From Phocaeicola faecium (GTDB lineage Bacteria > Bacteroidota > Bacteroidia > Bacteroidales > Bacteroidaceae), in NCBI RefSeq assembly GCF_014837055.1, contig NZ_JACSPQ010000010.1, positions 54,967-118,966 on the forward strand: 64,000 bases of DNA, given 5' to 3'. Of the stretch, positions 8,218 through 21,670 are shown piece after piece. A program made the translations under genes and the position numbers. The notes below the pieces were generated by a model that was not told the DNA's origin, did not search any database, and saw only the letters and a list, made by a program, of their open reading frames with translations. Position 1 is the stretch's first letter, and every line of letters starts with the position of its first letter.

Positions 8218-11200
8218 ATGCTTAATAAAATTATACATTTCTCGTTACAAAATCGTTTGCTGATTTTGGTGGCTTCGGTGCTTTTGCTGATAGGCGGAAC
8301 GTATACCGCATACCATACCGAAGTCGATGTATTCCCCGATTTAAATGCTCCTACTGTGGTAGTGATGACCGAAGCAAACGGCATGGCAGCCGAGGAAGTG
8401 GAGCAGCTTGTAACGTTTCCTATCGAAACCGCAGTAAACGGGGCGACGAATGTGCGCCGCGTGCGTTCGTCATCCACCACAGGCTTTTCCGTGGTGTGGG
8501 TAGAGTTCGATTGGGATACAGACATCTACTTGGCACGTCAGATTGTTTCCGAAAAGCTGGCGGCGGCAAGCGAAGATCTTCCCGAAAATGTGGGAAAACC
8601 TACGCTGGGACCACAGTCGTCTATTTTGGGAGAATTGCTGATAGTAGGACTGACGGCAGACAGCACTTCGATGCTCGACCTTCGTACGTTGGCAGATTGG
8701 ACGATTCGTCCCCGTCTGCTTTCTACGGGAGGTGTTGCCCAAGTAGCCGTATTGGGTGGTGACATAAAAGAATATCAGGTGCGTTTACACCCCGACCGCA
8801 TGAAGCATTACGGCGTAACGCTGGGTGAGGTTATGGCAGTTACGCGCGGAATGAACCAAAACACGAACGGCGGTGTGATTTACGAGTACGGAAACGAATA
8901 CATCGTGCGCGGCGTGGTATCGACCAGCGACGTCGACCGCATGGCTCGTTCGGTGGTAAAGACCGTGGGAGGCGTACCCGTGATGCTGGAAGACGTAGCC
9001 GAAGTAAAGGTAGGCTCGCAGCAGCCCAAGCTGGGGGTGGCTTCGGAAAAAGGGAAGCCTGCCGTACTGATAACCGTAACCAAACAGCCTAACACCGGAA
9101 CCATCGAACTGACTGCCCAACTGGAGGCGGCGTTGAAAGACTTGCAGAAAAATCTTCCGAAAGATGTGAAAATATCTACCGACACGTTCCGCCAGTCGCG
9201 CTTCATCGAAAGCTCCATCAGCAACGTGAAAGATTCGCTTTACGAAGGTGCCATCTTTGTGGTAATAGTACTTTTCCTCTTTCTGGCCAATACACGTACG
9301 ACGATTATTTCGCTCATTACCCTTCCGCTGTCGCTGGTGGTGGCGATTCTCGTACTCCATTACATGGGCATGAGTATCAATACCATGAGCTTGGGAGGTA
9401 TGGCGATAGCCATCGGCTCGCTGGTAGACGATGCCATCGTAGACGTGGAAAATGTATGGAAACACTTGCGCGAAAACCGGATGCTACCCGTGTCAGAACG
9501 CAAGCCGGTGCGCGATGTGGTGTTCAACGCCTCACGCGAGGTCCGTATGCCGATATTGAACTCTACGCTGATTATTATCGTCAGCTTCGTGCCCCTGTTC
9601 TTTTTGAGCGGTATGGAAGGGCGTATGCTGGTTCCGCTGGGTGTAGCCTTTATCGTTTCGCTGTTCGCTTCAACCGTAGTGGCATTGACGCTTACTCCCG
9701 TGTTGTGCAGTTATCTGTTGGGTGGAAATCCTAAGAAAGACGGACTGCCGAAAGAAGCCTTTGTAGCCGTTTGGCTGAAAAAACATTACGAACGTGCCTT
9801 GCTGTGGGCACTGGAACATAAAAAAGCTGTTTTAGGTAGTACGGTAGCTCTTTTCCTTGTGGCGTTAGGCTGCTTTTTTACATTGGGGCACAGTTTCCTT
9901 CCTCCCTTCAACGAAGGCTCGTTTACCATCAACGTAAGCTCCATGCCGGGCATATCGCTGGAAGAATCCGACAAGATAGGCAGACAGGCGGAAGAGATAC
10001 TGATGTCTATCCCCGAAATACAGACCGTGGCGCGTAAAACCGGACGTGCCGAGCTGGATGAACATGCTTTGGGAGTAAATGTGTCTGAAATAGAAGCCCC
10101 GTTCGAGCTGAAAGACCGCTCTCACGCCGAGTTGTTGGAAGAGGTCCGTCATAAACTTTCGGTACTTACGGGTGCAAACATTGAAATAGGACAGCCTATC
10201 AGCCACCGTATCGATGCCATGCTGAGCGGTACGCAGGCAAGCATCGCCATCAAGCTGTTTGGCGATGACCTGAACCGGATGTTCCAGATAGGCAATCAGA
10301 TAAAAGATGCCGTGGCCGACGTGGAAGGCATAGCCGACCTGAACGTGGAACAACAGATAGAGCGGCCGGAGCTGAAAATTATCCCCCGTCAGGAAATGCT
10401 GGCAAAATACGGTATCTCATTGCCGCAATTCAATGAGTTTGTAACAGTAAATATGGCAGGCGAAGTAGTCTCTCAAGTCTACGAACAGGGAAAGGCATTC
10501 AACTTGGTGGTTCGGGCAGACGAGGATTATCGCGGGACAATGGAGCGGGTAAAAGACTTGATGATCGACGATGCACAAGGACAAAAGGTGCCGCTCAGCT
10601 ACGTGGCGGATGTGGTATCGGCAATGGGACCGAACACCATCAACCGCGAAAACGTAAAACGTAAAATTGTGATTTCTGCCAACACCAGCGGGCGCGACTT
10701 GCGCAGCGTGGTGAACGACATACAAGCCCGCGTAGACCAGCAAATCAAGTTGCCCGAAGGATACCACATCGAATACGGCGGTCAGTTTGAAAGCGAACAG
10801 GCAGCCAGCCGCACGTTGCTCTTAACCTCAGTGATGAGCATCGTGGTCATCTTTTTGTTGCTTTACATGCAGTTTAAGAATGCCACCCAAAGCGGCATCA
10901 TCCTGCTCAATCTGCCGCTGGCGTTAATCGGTGGCGTGTTTGCCCTGCTGGTAACAACGGGCGAACTGAGCATCCCTGCCATTATCGGCTTCATCTCGCT
11001 TTTCGGTATAGCTACCCGAAACGGCATGTTGCTGATAAGTCATTACAATCTGTTACGTGAAGAGCAGGGTATGGGCATTCGGGAATGTATTGTTCATGGT
11101 TCGCTCGACCGTTTGAACCCCATCCTCATGACTGCCCTGTCGTCGGCATTGGCACTTATCCCGCTTGCTCTTCGCGGAGGATTGCCCGGAAACGAAATCC

Positions 11201-11313
11201 AAAGTCCGATGGCAAAAGTAATCTTAGGCGGATTGCTTACCTCTACTTTCCTTAACGCCTTTATAGTGCCGATAGTATACGAATTGATGAACCGTAAACA
11301 AAACGATAAGTGA
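8218..11313 (+). CDS. CusA/CzcA family heavy-metal efflux RND pump
   Basis: The 1031-residue protein has the standard length and layout of RND pumps: one N-terminal membrane helix, a large periplasmic loop, a helix bundle, a second loop and a second bundle. Family features include DVFPDLNAPTVVVMTEANGMA near the N-terminus and, in helix 4, AIAIGSLVDDAIVDVEN, the region used to sort heavy-metal pumps into subclasses. Proton-driven export of divalent or monovalent metal from periplasm or cytoplasm is the known role. The gap of 245 bases after the adaptor shows no other gene, and the channel gene follows after 3 bases. Confidence 0.93.
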   Translation: MLNKIIHFSLQNRLLILVASVLLLIGGTYTAYHTEVDVFPDLNAPTVVVMTEANGMAAEEVEQLVTFPIETAVNGATNVRRVRSSSTTGFSVVWVEFDWDTDIYLARQIVSEKLAAASEDLPENVGKPTLGPQSSILGELLIVGLTADSTSMLDLRTLADWTIRPRLLSTGGVAQVAVLGGDIKEYQVRLHPDRMKHYGVTLGEVMAVTRGMNQNTNGGVIYEYGNEYIVRGVVSTSDVDRMARSVVKTVGGVPVMLEDVAEVKVGSQQPKLGVASEKGKPAVLITVTKQPNTGTIELTAQLEAALKDLQKNLPKDVKISTDTFRQSRFIESSISNVKDSLYEGAIFVVIVLFLFLANTRTTIISLITLPLSLVVAILVLHYMGMSINTMSLGGMAIAIGSLVDDAIVDVENVWKHLRENRMLPVSERKPVRDVVFNASREVRMPILNSTLIIIVSFVPLFFLSGMEGRMLVPLGVAFIVSLFASTVVALTLTPVLCSYLLGGNPKKDGLPKEAFVAVWLKKHYERALLWALEHKKAVLGSTVALFLVALGCFFTLGHSFLPPFNEGSFTINVSSMPGISLEESDKIGRQAEEILMSIPEIQTVARKTGRAELDEHALGVNVSEIEAPFELKDRSHAELLEEVRHKLSVLTGANIEIGQPISHRIDAMLSGTQASIAIKLFGDDLNRMFQIGNQIKDAVADVEGIADLNVEQQIERPELKIIPRQEMLAKYGISLPQFNEFVTVNMAGEVVSQVYEQGKAFNLVVRADEDYRGTMERVKDLMIDDAQGQKVPLSYVADVVSAMGPNTINRENVKRKIVISANTSGRDLRSVVNDIQARVDQQIKLPEGYHIEYGGQFESEQAASRTLLLTSVMSIVVIFLLLYMQFKNATQSGIILLNLPLALIGGVFALLVTTGELSIPAIIGFISLFGIATRNGMLLISHYNLLREEQGMGIRECIVHGSLDRLNPILMTALSSALALIPLALRGGLPGNEIQSPMAKVILGGLLTSTFLNAFIVPIVYELMNRKQNDK

Positions 11314-11316
11314 TTT

Positions 11317-12486
11317 ATGAAAACCATACTGACAACCCTCTGTCTGGCGTTTGCTGTGGTATCGCAGGCGCAGACTATTGATGACGTGTTGCGCAGCATC
11401 GAGGAAAACAACAAGACCTTGCAGGCGCAACGGCAGGCTACCCAAGCCGGCAAAATGGAGATACAAACCCGAAATAACTTAGAAGACCCATCGGTAGAAT
11501 ACAGTCCGTTTTTCGCAAAAGGCGTAGACGGCATGGCAAGTTCGGAACTGGTAGTAACGCAAGGCTTCGACTTTCCGACTCTTTACGCCGCACGCCGGCA
11601 GTCGGGCAAGTTGCAGCAAGAAGTATTGGAACATCAACAGCAAGCCGCCCGTCGCGAAGTATTGCTTACGGCAAAGAACCTCTGCCTCGACCTGATTCGG
11701 CTGAATAAAGAGAATGCCTTGCTTACGGAGCGCAAACGGAATTCCGACGAACTGCTGAAACTCTTTGAAGAACGTTTTGAGAAAGGCGACGCCGGTATCT
11801 TGGAAGTCAATAAAATCAAGATGGAGCAGATGAGCATCCAAACGGAAGTGGCTCAAAACAATGCGGCTCACCGCACGGCGCTTCAGCAACTGCTTGCCAT
11901 GAACGGAAATCTTCCGCTGGAATTTTCGACAGATACCTATCCGCAAGTAGAGCCGATTAATGATTATAATACTTTATATAACGAAGTGATGACTACCAAC
12001 GCCGGACTGTTGGAAGCCGATGCAGCTGTACGAGCCGCCACAAAAGAGGTGAACGTAAACAAACAAAGCTGGCTTCCCAAGATTGAAGTGGGGTACCGGC
12101 GTAATACGAGTGTCGGAGAAAAAAGCAACGGTTTCCTTGTAGGAGGAAGTCTGCCGTTGTTTTCCAACCGGAAGAAAACAAAGATAGCCCGCGCTCAGGC
12201 ACTTAGTGCCCAATTACAGTTGGATGATGCTCGTTTGCAGACCGAAGCCCAAGTGCAAAGCCGCTTTAATGAGATGCAGCAGCTTCGCGAAGCCATGCAA
12301 GCCTACGATGTAACCCTGATGCACAAAACCTTGCGCTTGCTTAACGATGCCGTAAAAGCCGGACAACTGTCTGTTATCGACTTCTACGTGGAGGCGGAAA
12401 ATGTATATAAAAACCTGCAAGCCTACATAGCACTTGAAAATCAGTATCAGAAACTGATGGCTTCGATTTACGAAAATCGTTTATAA
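11317..12486 (+). CDS. TolC-family outer-membrane channel of the metal efflux system
   Basis: The 389-residue protein has a signal peptide ending near VSQAQ and long coiled-coil helices (LQQEVLEHQQQAARREVLLTAKNL and repeats of it in the second half), which is the duplicated pattern of outer-membrane efflux proteins. It should form the trimeric exit duct for the adjacent RND pump. It starts 3 bases after the pump's stop, so coupling is likely. It is somewhat short for the family but complete at both ends. A strong terminator hairpin follows at 12498-12546. Confidence 0.9.
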   Translation: MKTILTTLCLAFAVVSQAQTIDDVLRSIEENNKTLQAQRQATQAGKMEIQTRNNLEDPSVEYSPFFAKGVDGMASSELVVTQGFDFPTLYAARRQSGKLQQEVLEHQQQAARREVLLTAKNLCLDLIRLNKENALLTERKRNSDELLKLFEERFEKGDAGILEVNKIKMEQMSIQTEVAQNNAAHRTALQQLLAMNGNLPLEFSTDTYPQVEPINDYNTLYNEVMTTNAGLLEADAAVRAATKEVNVNKQSWLPKIEVGYRRNTSVGEKSNGFLVGGSLPLFSNRKKTKIARAQALSAQLQLDDARLQTEAQVQSRFNEMQQLREAMQAYDVTLMHKTLRLLNDAVKAGQLSVIDFYVEAENVYKNLQAYIALENQYQKLMASIYENRL

Positions 12487-12497
12487 ATCGGTTACTC

Positions 12498-12546
12498 AGG
12501 CATACACCCTGCAAAGAAACAAGGGTGTGTGCCTTTGTTTCTTTCT
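12498..12546 (+). terminator. Rho-independent terminator of the metal efflux operon
   Basis: The arms AGGCATACACCCT (12498-12510) and AGGGTGTGTGCCT (12522-12534) pair with one G-T wobble. The loop is about 11 bases and a T-rich tract (TTGTTTCTTTCTT) follows. Confidence 0.85.
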
Positions 12547-12626
12547 TAAAAATATGAAAGCAATCGCTCCGCCTTGTTTTTCCTCTCGTTTTTTCTCTGT
12601 ATCTTTGCGCATGTTAGCATACGATT

Positions 12627-15266
12627 ATGAGCGAAGATACATTGGATAAAGAATCAACAAATACTCCTGAAAAAGAAGAACATTCAAGTTATAAACCGGC
12701 TTCCCCGACAGATGAGGCGGTAAAATATCAGCTAAGTGGCATGTATCAGAATTGGTTTCTCGATTATGCCTCTTATGTGATATTGGAACGTGCTGTACCT
12801 CATATCAACGACGGACTGAAACCTGTGCAGCGGCGTATTCTCCATTCGATGAAACGGCTGGATGACGGACGTTATAATAAAGTGGCGAATATCGTGGGAC
12901 ATACGATGCAGTTTCATCCTCACGGCGATGCTTCCATAGGCGACGCACTGGTGCAGTTGGGACAGAAAGATTTGCTTATCGACTGTCAGGGAAACTGGGG
13001 GAATATCCTCACGGGCGACAGTGCGGCTGCTCCCCGTTACATCGAAGCCCGCCTCTCGAAGTTTGCGCTCGATGTGGTATTCAATCCTAAGACAACCGAA
13101 TGGCAAGCCTCGTATGACGGACGAAACCGCGAACCGGTTACGCTTCCCGTCAAGTTCCCGCTTTTGCTCGCTCAGGGTGTAGAAGGTATCGCCGTAGGTT
13201 TGTCGTCGAAAATTCTTCCCCATAATTTCAACGAACTGTGTGATGCCGCAGTTTCTTATCTGCACGGTGAGGAGTTTCATCTGTACCCCGACTTCCTTAC
13301 AGGAGGTGCCATCGACGTATCCCGTTATAACGACGGAGAGCGTGGAGGTGTGGTGCGTGTGCGTGCCAAGATATCGAAAATTGATAACAAAACTCTTTGT
13401 ATCAGCGAAATTCCTTACGGTAAAACGACATCTTCGCTCATCGATTCGATATTGAAAGCTGTAGAAAAAGGCAAAATCAAAGTACGTAAGGTAGATGACA
13501 ATACGGCGGATAAAGTAGAAATATTGGTTCATTTGGCGCCGGGTACTTCTTCTGACAAAACACTGGATGCGTTGTATGCTTTCACTGATTGCGAAGTAAA
13601 CATTTCCCCAAACTGTTGCGTCATTGACGAAAAGAAACCTCATTTTCTCTCGGTAAGCGATGTGTTGCGTAAGTCGGTCGACAATACGCTTGGCTTGCTG
13701 CGTAAGGAACTTGAGATTCAGCGTAACGAAACGTTGGAAACCCTGCATTTTGCTTCGCTGGAAAAGATATTCATAGAAGAACGTATTTATAAAGATAAAC
13801 AGTTTGAACAGGCAGAGACTATGGATGCCGCTTGTGAACATATTGACGAACGGTTGACGCCTTTTTATCCTCAATTCGTACGCGAAGTTACGAAAGAAGA
13901 CATCCTGAAGTTGATGGAAATAAAGATGGCGCGCATCCTGAAGTTTAATAAAGACAAAGCGGATGAGGCTATTGCCCGGCTGAAAGCAGAGATAGAAGAG
14001 ATAGATAATCATTTGTCGCATATCACGGAGTATACGGTAGACTGGTACTTACGTCTGAAGGAAAAATACGGGAAGAATTATCCGCGACGCACGGAAATAC
14101 GTAACTTTGATACGATAGTGGCAACCAAAGTGGCGGAAGCCAATGAAAAGCTGTATATCAACCGCGAGGAAGGCTTTATCGGGACGGGACTGAAGAAAGA
14201 CGAGTTTGTTTGTAACTGTTCCGACATTGACGATGTGATTATCTTCTATAAAGACGGAAAATACAAAATCGTGCGCATCTCCGATAAGCTGTTTGTCGGT
14301 AAGAATATCCTTTATGTCAATATCTTTAAGAAAAACGATAAGCGTACGATTTATAATGTAATTTATCGGGATGGGAAGGAAGGTTTCCATTACATCAAGC
14401 GATTTAATGTAACCTCGATGATTCGCGACCGTGAATACGATGTAACTCAGGGTACTCCGGGCTCGAAGATTGTTTATTTTACGGCAAATCCCAATGGAGA
14501 GGCAGAGGTTATTAAGGTAACATTACGTCCGAATCCGCGTATCAAGAAGCTTATTTTCGAGAAAGATTTCAGTACGATAAACATCAAAGGTCGTCAGTCG
14601 ATGGGAAATCTGTTGACCAAATGCGAGGTTCATAAGATTACGCTGAAACAACGTGGAGGCTCTACGTTGGGAGGACGCAAAGTTTGGTTCGACCACGATG
14701 TGTTGCGCCTGAACTACGATGGCCGGGGGGCATACCTCGGAGAGTTCCAGAGCGAAGACAGTATTTTGGTTATCCTTAAAAACGGAGACTTCTATACTAC
14801 CAATTTCGACTTAAATAACCATTATGACGCCGATATCTTGGCAATAGAAAAATTTGATCAGGAAAAGGTTTGGACGGCTGTGCTTTACGATGCCGACCAG
14901 CAGAATTACCCGTATCTGAAGCGGTTTACATTCGATGCCGTATCGAAACGTCAGAACTATTTAGGCGAAAATAAGCAGAATAAGCTGGTATTGCTGACTT
15001 GTCAGGTGTATCCGCGTATCCAAGTAGTCTTTGGCGGACACGACAGTTTCCGCGAAGCTCTGGTGATAGAAGCGAGCGATTTTGTGGGAATAAAGAGTTT
15101 CAAAGCAAAAGGAAAACGTCTCACCACGTATGCTGTAGACCGCATCGAAGAGCTGGAACCAACCCGGATGCCTGAACCGGAGCCGGAAGACGACCTGCAG
15201 CCGGACGAGGGGACTGAACAGACCGAATCGGCGGAAGAAGAAAACGGACAAATGAAATTATTTTAG
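12627..15266 (+). CDS. parC: DNA topoisomerase IV subunit A (GyrA/ParC family)
   Basis: The 879-residue protein has the breakage-reunion domain (YASYVILERAVPHINDGLKPVQRRIL, QFHPHGDASIGDAL) with the catalytic tyrosine in AAPRYIEARLSKFA (Tyr138), a coiled coil at about 390-470, and a beta-propeller-like C-terminal part ending in an acidic tail (PEPEPEDDLQPDEG). These enzymes pass one DNA duplex through another and separate daughter chromosomes. The divergent C-terminus and absence of a clear GyrA box (QxRRGG[RK]G) favour ParC over GyrA. The gyrA gene should lie elsewhere. A -7-like TATCTTTG is present at 12600-12607. Confidence 0.85.
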   Translation: MSEDTLDKESTNTPEKEEHSSYKPASPTDEAVKYQLSGMYQNWFLDYASYVILERAVPHINDGLKPVQRRILHSMKRLDDGRYNKVANIVGHTMQFHPHGDASIGDALVQLGQKDLLIDCQGNWGNILTGDSAAAPRYIEARLSKFALDVVFNPKTTEWQASYDGRNREPVTLPVKFPLLLAQGVEGIAVGLSSKILPHNFNELCDAAVSYLHGEEFHLYPDFLTGGAIDVSRYNDGERGGVVRVRAKISKIDNKTLCISEIPYGKTTSSLIDSILKAVEKGKIKVRKVDDNTADKVEILVHLAPGTSSDKTLDALYAFTDCEVNISPNCCVIDEKKPHFLSVSDVLRKSVDNTLGLLRKELEIQRNETLETLHFASLEKIFIEERIYKDKQFEQAETMDAACEHIDERLTPFYPQFVREVTKEDILKLMEIKMARILKFNKDKADEAIARLKAEIEEIDNHLSHITEYTVDWYLRLKEKYGKNYPRRTEIRNFDTIVATKVAEANEKLYINREEGFIGTGLKKDEFVCNCSDIDDVIIFYKDGKYKIVRISDKLFVGKNILYVNIFKKNDKRTIYNVIYRDGKEGFHYIKRFNVTSMIRDREYDVTQGTPGSKIVYFTANPNGEAEVIKVTLRPNPRIKKLIFEKDFSTINIKGRQSMGNLLTKCEVHKITLKQRGGSTLGGRKVWFDHDVLRLNYDGRGAYLGEFQSEDSILVILKNGDFYTTNFDLNNHYDADILAIEKFDQEKVWTAVLYDADQQNYPYLKRFTFDAVSKRQNYLGENKQNKLVLLTCQVYPRIQVVFGGHDSFREALVIEASDFVGIKSFKAKGKRLTTYAVDRIEELEPTRMPEPEPEDDLQPDEGTEQTESAEEENGQMKLF

Positions 15267-15271
15267 AATCC

Positions 15272-16120
15272 ATGAAAAAGCGATTACTGACTCTTTGGTT
15301 TGCATTGCTTGCGTGTGCAGGTTTAGGAGCACAGGAAGACAGTTTGTATGCTACACGTTACGTGATGCGTTCTTTTCTGTTCGGGGCAGGACACGCAAAC
15401 GTGTTGGATACTTACCTCTCGCCGTTGGAGTACGAAGGGCCTGAAGTACGGCTAATGTACGAAAACATGCGAATGACCAAACTGTTGGGGGGCAATGTCT
15501 CTGCCCAAAACCTGTTGCAAGTTAATTTTTCATATACGAAAAATCCGGCACAAACGGCACGCATGTATTCGGGCATTATAAACTGGAATTACGCCTTGCA
15601 CTATCAGTTCCGTATCAATGAACAGTTGAAGATTCTTGCCGGCCCGATGCTCGACCTGAACGGAGGATGTATCTATAACGAGCGGAATTCCAATAATCCG
15701 GCTCAAGCCAAAGCATACGGCAGTCTTGCAGCGTCGGGGATGCTTATCTATAAATTCCGAATCAAGTGCTATCCTTTTATTTTGCGCTATCAGGCAAACT
15801 TGCCGCTGGCGGGAGCTATGTTCTCGCCCGAATACGGAGAGTCTTATTACGAAATCTTTTCGTTGGGAAATGGAGGAAAGAATGTTCGCTTTACCTCGTT
15901 GCATAACAACCCCTCGCTTCGCCAGATGCTGACACTCGATTTCCCGATTAACCGGATAAAAATGCGCATAGGCTATGTTTGCGATATCCAGCAGGCAAAA
16001 GTCAATAACCTGAAAACCCACGTTTATTCCCATAATTTCATGATAGGTTTTGTACGGAACTTCTACATCCTGAAAGGGAAAAACAAACTCAGTATGCCTA
16101 ATAACGTTACTCCTTATTGA
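15272..16120 (+). CDS. DUF3316 family exported protein
   Basis: The 282-residue protein has a signal peptide (cleavage near GLGAQ) and then beta-strand-rich sequence with alternating hydrophobic residues (LHYQFRINEQLKILAGPMLDLNG, IKMRIGYVCDIQQAKVNN). It ends in strands that look like an outer-membrane barrel. It matches what I know of DUF3316, a Bacteroidetes family of unknown function. It starts 5 bases after parC and its stop is 2 bases before the ATG of the S41 peptidase, so the three genes probably form one transcript. Confidence 0.8.
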   Translation: MKKRLLTLWFALLACAGLGAQEDSLYATRYVMRSFLFGAGHANVLDTYLSPLEYEGPEVRLMYENMRMTKLLGGNVSAQNLLQVNFSYTKNPAQTARMYSGIINWNYALHYQFRINEQLKILAGPMLDLNGGCIYNERNSNNPAQAKAYGSLAASGMLIYKFRIKCYPFILRYQANLPLAGAMFSPEYGESYYEIFSLGNGGKNVRFTSLHNNPSLRQMLTLDFPINRIKMRIGYVCDIQQAKVNNLKTHVYSHNFMIGFVRNFYILKGKNKLSMPNNVTPY

Positions 16121-16122
16121 TT

Positions 16123-17154
16123 ATGAATATGAAGCATTCGGTATATCATTTCCTTCTTGTTGTTTTGTTGTCGGGACTGACGCTTTCGTGTATTCGTGAG
16201 GATATTTCGGGTAATTCGCCGGAAGATAATTTTGAAGCACTTTGGAAAATCATCGACGAGCAGTATTGTTTCCTTGAGTACAAGAATCAGGAGTACGGGT
16301 TGGATTGGGATGAGGTACACGAGCGTTATGCCAAACGTATCACTTCGTCAATGGGCTCGGAAGCCTTGTTCGAGGTATTGTCTGAAATGGTGAACGAGCT
16401 GCGCGACGGACATGTGAATCTGAGCAGCGCACAGGCTACCTCGCAGTACCGCGAATGGTTCGATGCCTACCCGCGTAATTTCAGCGACAGTATTCAGAGT
16501 AACTATTTGGGAAAGGATTATATCAATTCGTCGGGATTGACATACCAGATTCTTGAAAATAACATCGGGTATGTATATTGCTCCAGCTTTTCAGACGGCA
16601 TCGGAGATGGAAACCTGAATGAAACGTTAGATAAGTTGGCGATATGCGATGGCTTGATTATCGATGTGCGGAATAACGGGGGCGGCAATCTGACAACGGC
16701 TCAGAAACTTGCCGCGCGGTTTACAAATGAAAAGGTACTGGTAGGATATATGTGCCATAAAACCGGACCGGGACACAACGATTTTTCTTCTCCCAAAGCG
16801 GTGTATGTCGAGCCGTCGACAGGCATACGCTGGCAGAAAAAGGCAGTGGTGCTGACGAACCGACGTTCGTTTAGTGCAACAAACGATTTCGTTAACTCGA
16901 TGAAACAATTCCCCAACGTAACCGTGGTTGGCAACAAAACGGGAGGAGGCTCCGGCTTGCCTTTCAGTTCCGAAATACCCAACGGATGGTCTATCCGCTT
17001 TTCAGCAAGTCCGATGTTCGATCCGGAAATGGAACAACTGGAGTTTGGCATCGACCCCGATGTGAAGGTAGACATGACCAGCGAAGACATCAGTCAGGGG
17101 AAAGATACGATGATAGAAACAGCGTGCAGGATTTTAAAGGGCAGTACGAATTGA
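16123..17154 (+). CDS. S41 family peptidase lipoprotein
   Basis: I chose the ATG at 16123 (MNMKHSVYHF), two bases after the stop of the preceding gene. A TTG six bases earlier also opens the frame but overlaps that gene. The protein has a lipobox (LTLSC) and an S41 (C-terminal processing protease) core: ELRDGHVNL, GLIIDVRNNGGGN, VVLTNRRSFSATNDF with the probable catalytic Ser, and TVVGNKTGGGSGLP. No clear PDZ domain is seen. Such lipoproteins are thought to cut peptides in the envelope. The substrate is unknown. Confidence 0.88.
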   Translation: MNMKHSVYHFLLVVLLSGLTLSCIREDISGNSPEDNFEALWKIIDEQYCFLEYKNQEYGLDWDEVHERYAKRITSSMGSEALFEVLSEMVNELRDGHVNLSSAQATSQYREWFDAYPRNFSDSIQSNYLGKDYINSSGLTYQILENNIGYVYCSSFSDGIGDGNLNETLDKLAICDGLIIDVRNNGGGNLTTAQKLAARFTNEKVLVGYMCHKTGPGHNDFSSPKAVYVEPSTGIRWQKKAVVLTNRRSFSATNDFVNSMKQFPNVTVVGNKTGGGSGLPFSSEIPNGWSIRFSASPMFDPEMEQLEFGIDPDVKVDMTSEDISQGKDTMIETACRILKGSTN

Positions 17155-17278
17155 TTTGATTGCCGGATGGTGGATAGGACCTATTACTGCAAATATCTCT
17201 CGTGGCAGAATTGATTTAAAGTGTCAAACTATTTTAATCTGTATTGAACTTGTTCTGACTCTATCCGGAGTTTAAGAA

Positions 17279-17380
17279 AACACTACCCGTAGTGCAGACC
17301 AGTCTTATGGGTAGAAACGGTTGACTCTTCCGCTTGGGATGAGCGATGCTAACGGTCGTATTTTCCGGTATATGCGGAAG
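17279..17380. repeat. TTCTACC-family intergenic repeat, copy 2 (divergent)
   Basis: The 385-base gap between the S41 peptidase and GH2 genes holds no credible gene. It contains CTACCC (17283-17288) facing GGGTAGAA (17309-17316), then AACGGTTGACTCTTCCGC and GATGCTAACGG, motifs shared with the other copies at 32.8 and 56.35 kb. The copy is more degenerate than those. Confidence 0.6.
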
Positions 17381-17536
17381 AGGATTCGCCTCTTGTACGA
17401 ATAACTTCATTATCTGTTTGTTACGGTGGAATGTAGGATGTGTGTAAGTTGGGCTTTCTGAAAAGAAAGGGCGGAATGAGTAGCTTTGATTATAACTGAC
17501 GTTAATATACAAAAAGTTTAAATTTTTTGAATCTGA

Positions 17537-21591
<4,055 letters not shown>

Positions 21592-21670
21592 AAAAATCAT
21601 TATATTTTTGTGCGACCTTAGTGTTTATGCTAAGGTCGCTATGTTTTAAAACAATCAATCATTAAATACT

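Noticed and set aside
12627..15266. Calling this gene gyrA.
   Set aside because: The C-terminal part is divergent and lacks a clear QxRRGG[RK]G GyrA box, so ParC fits better, though the two are close.
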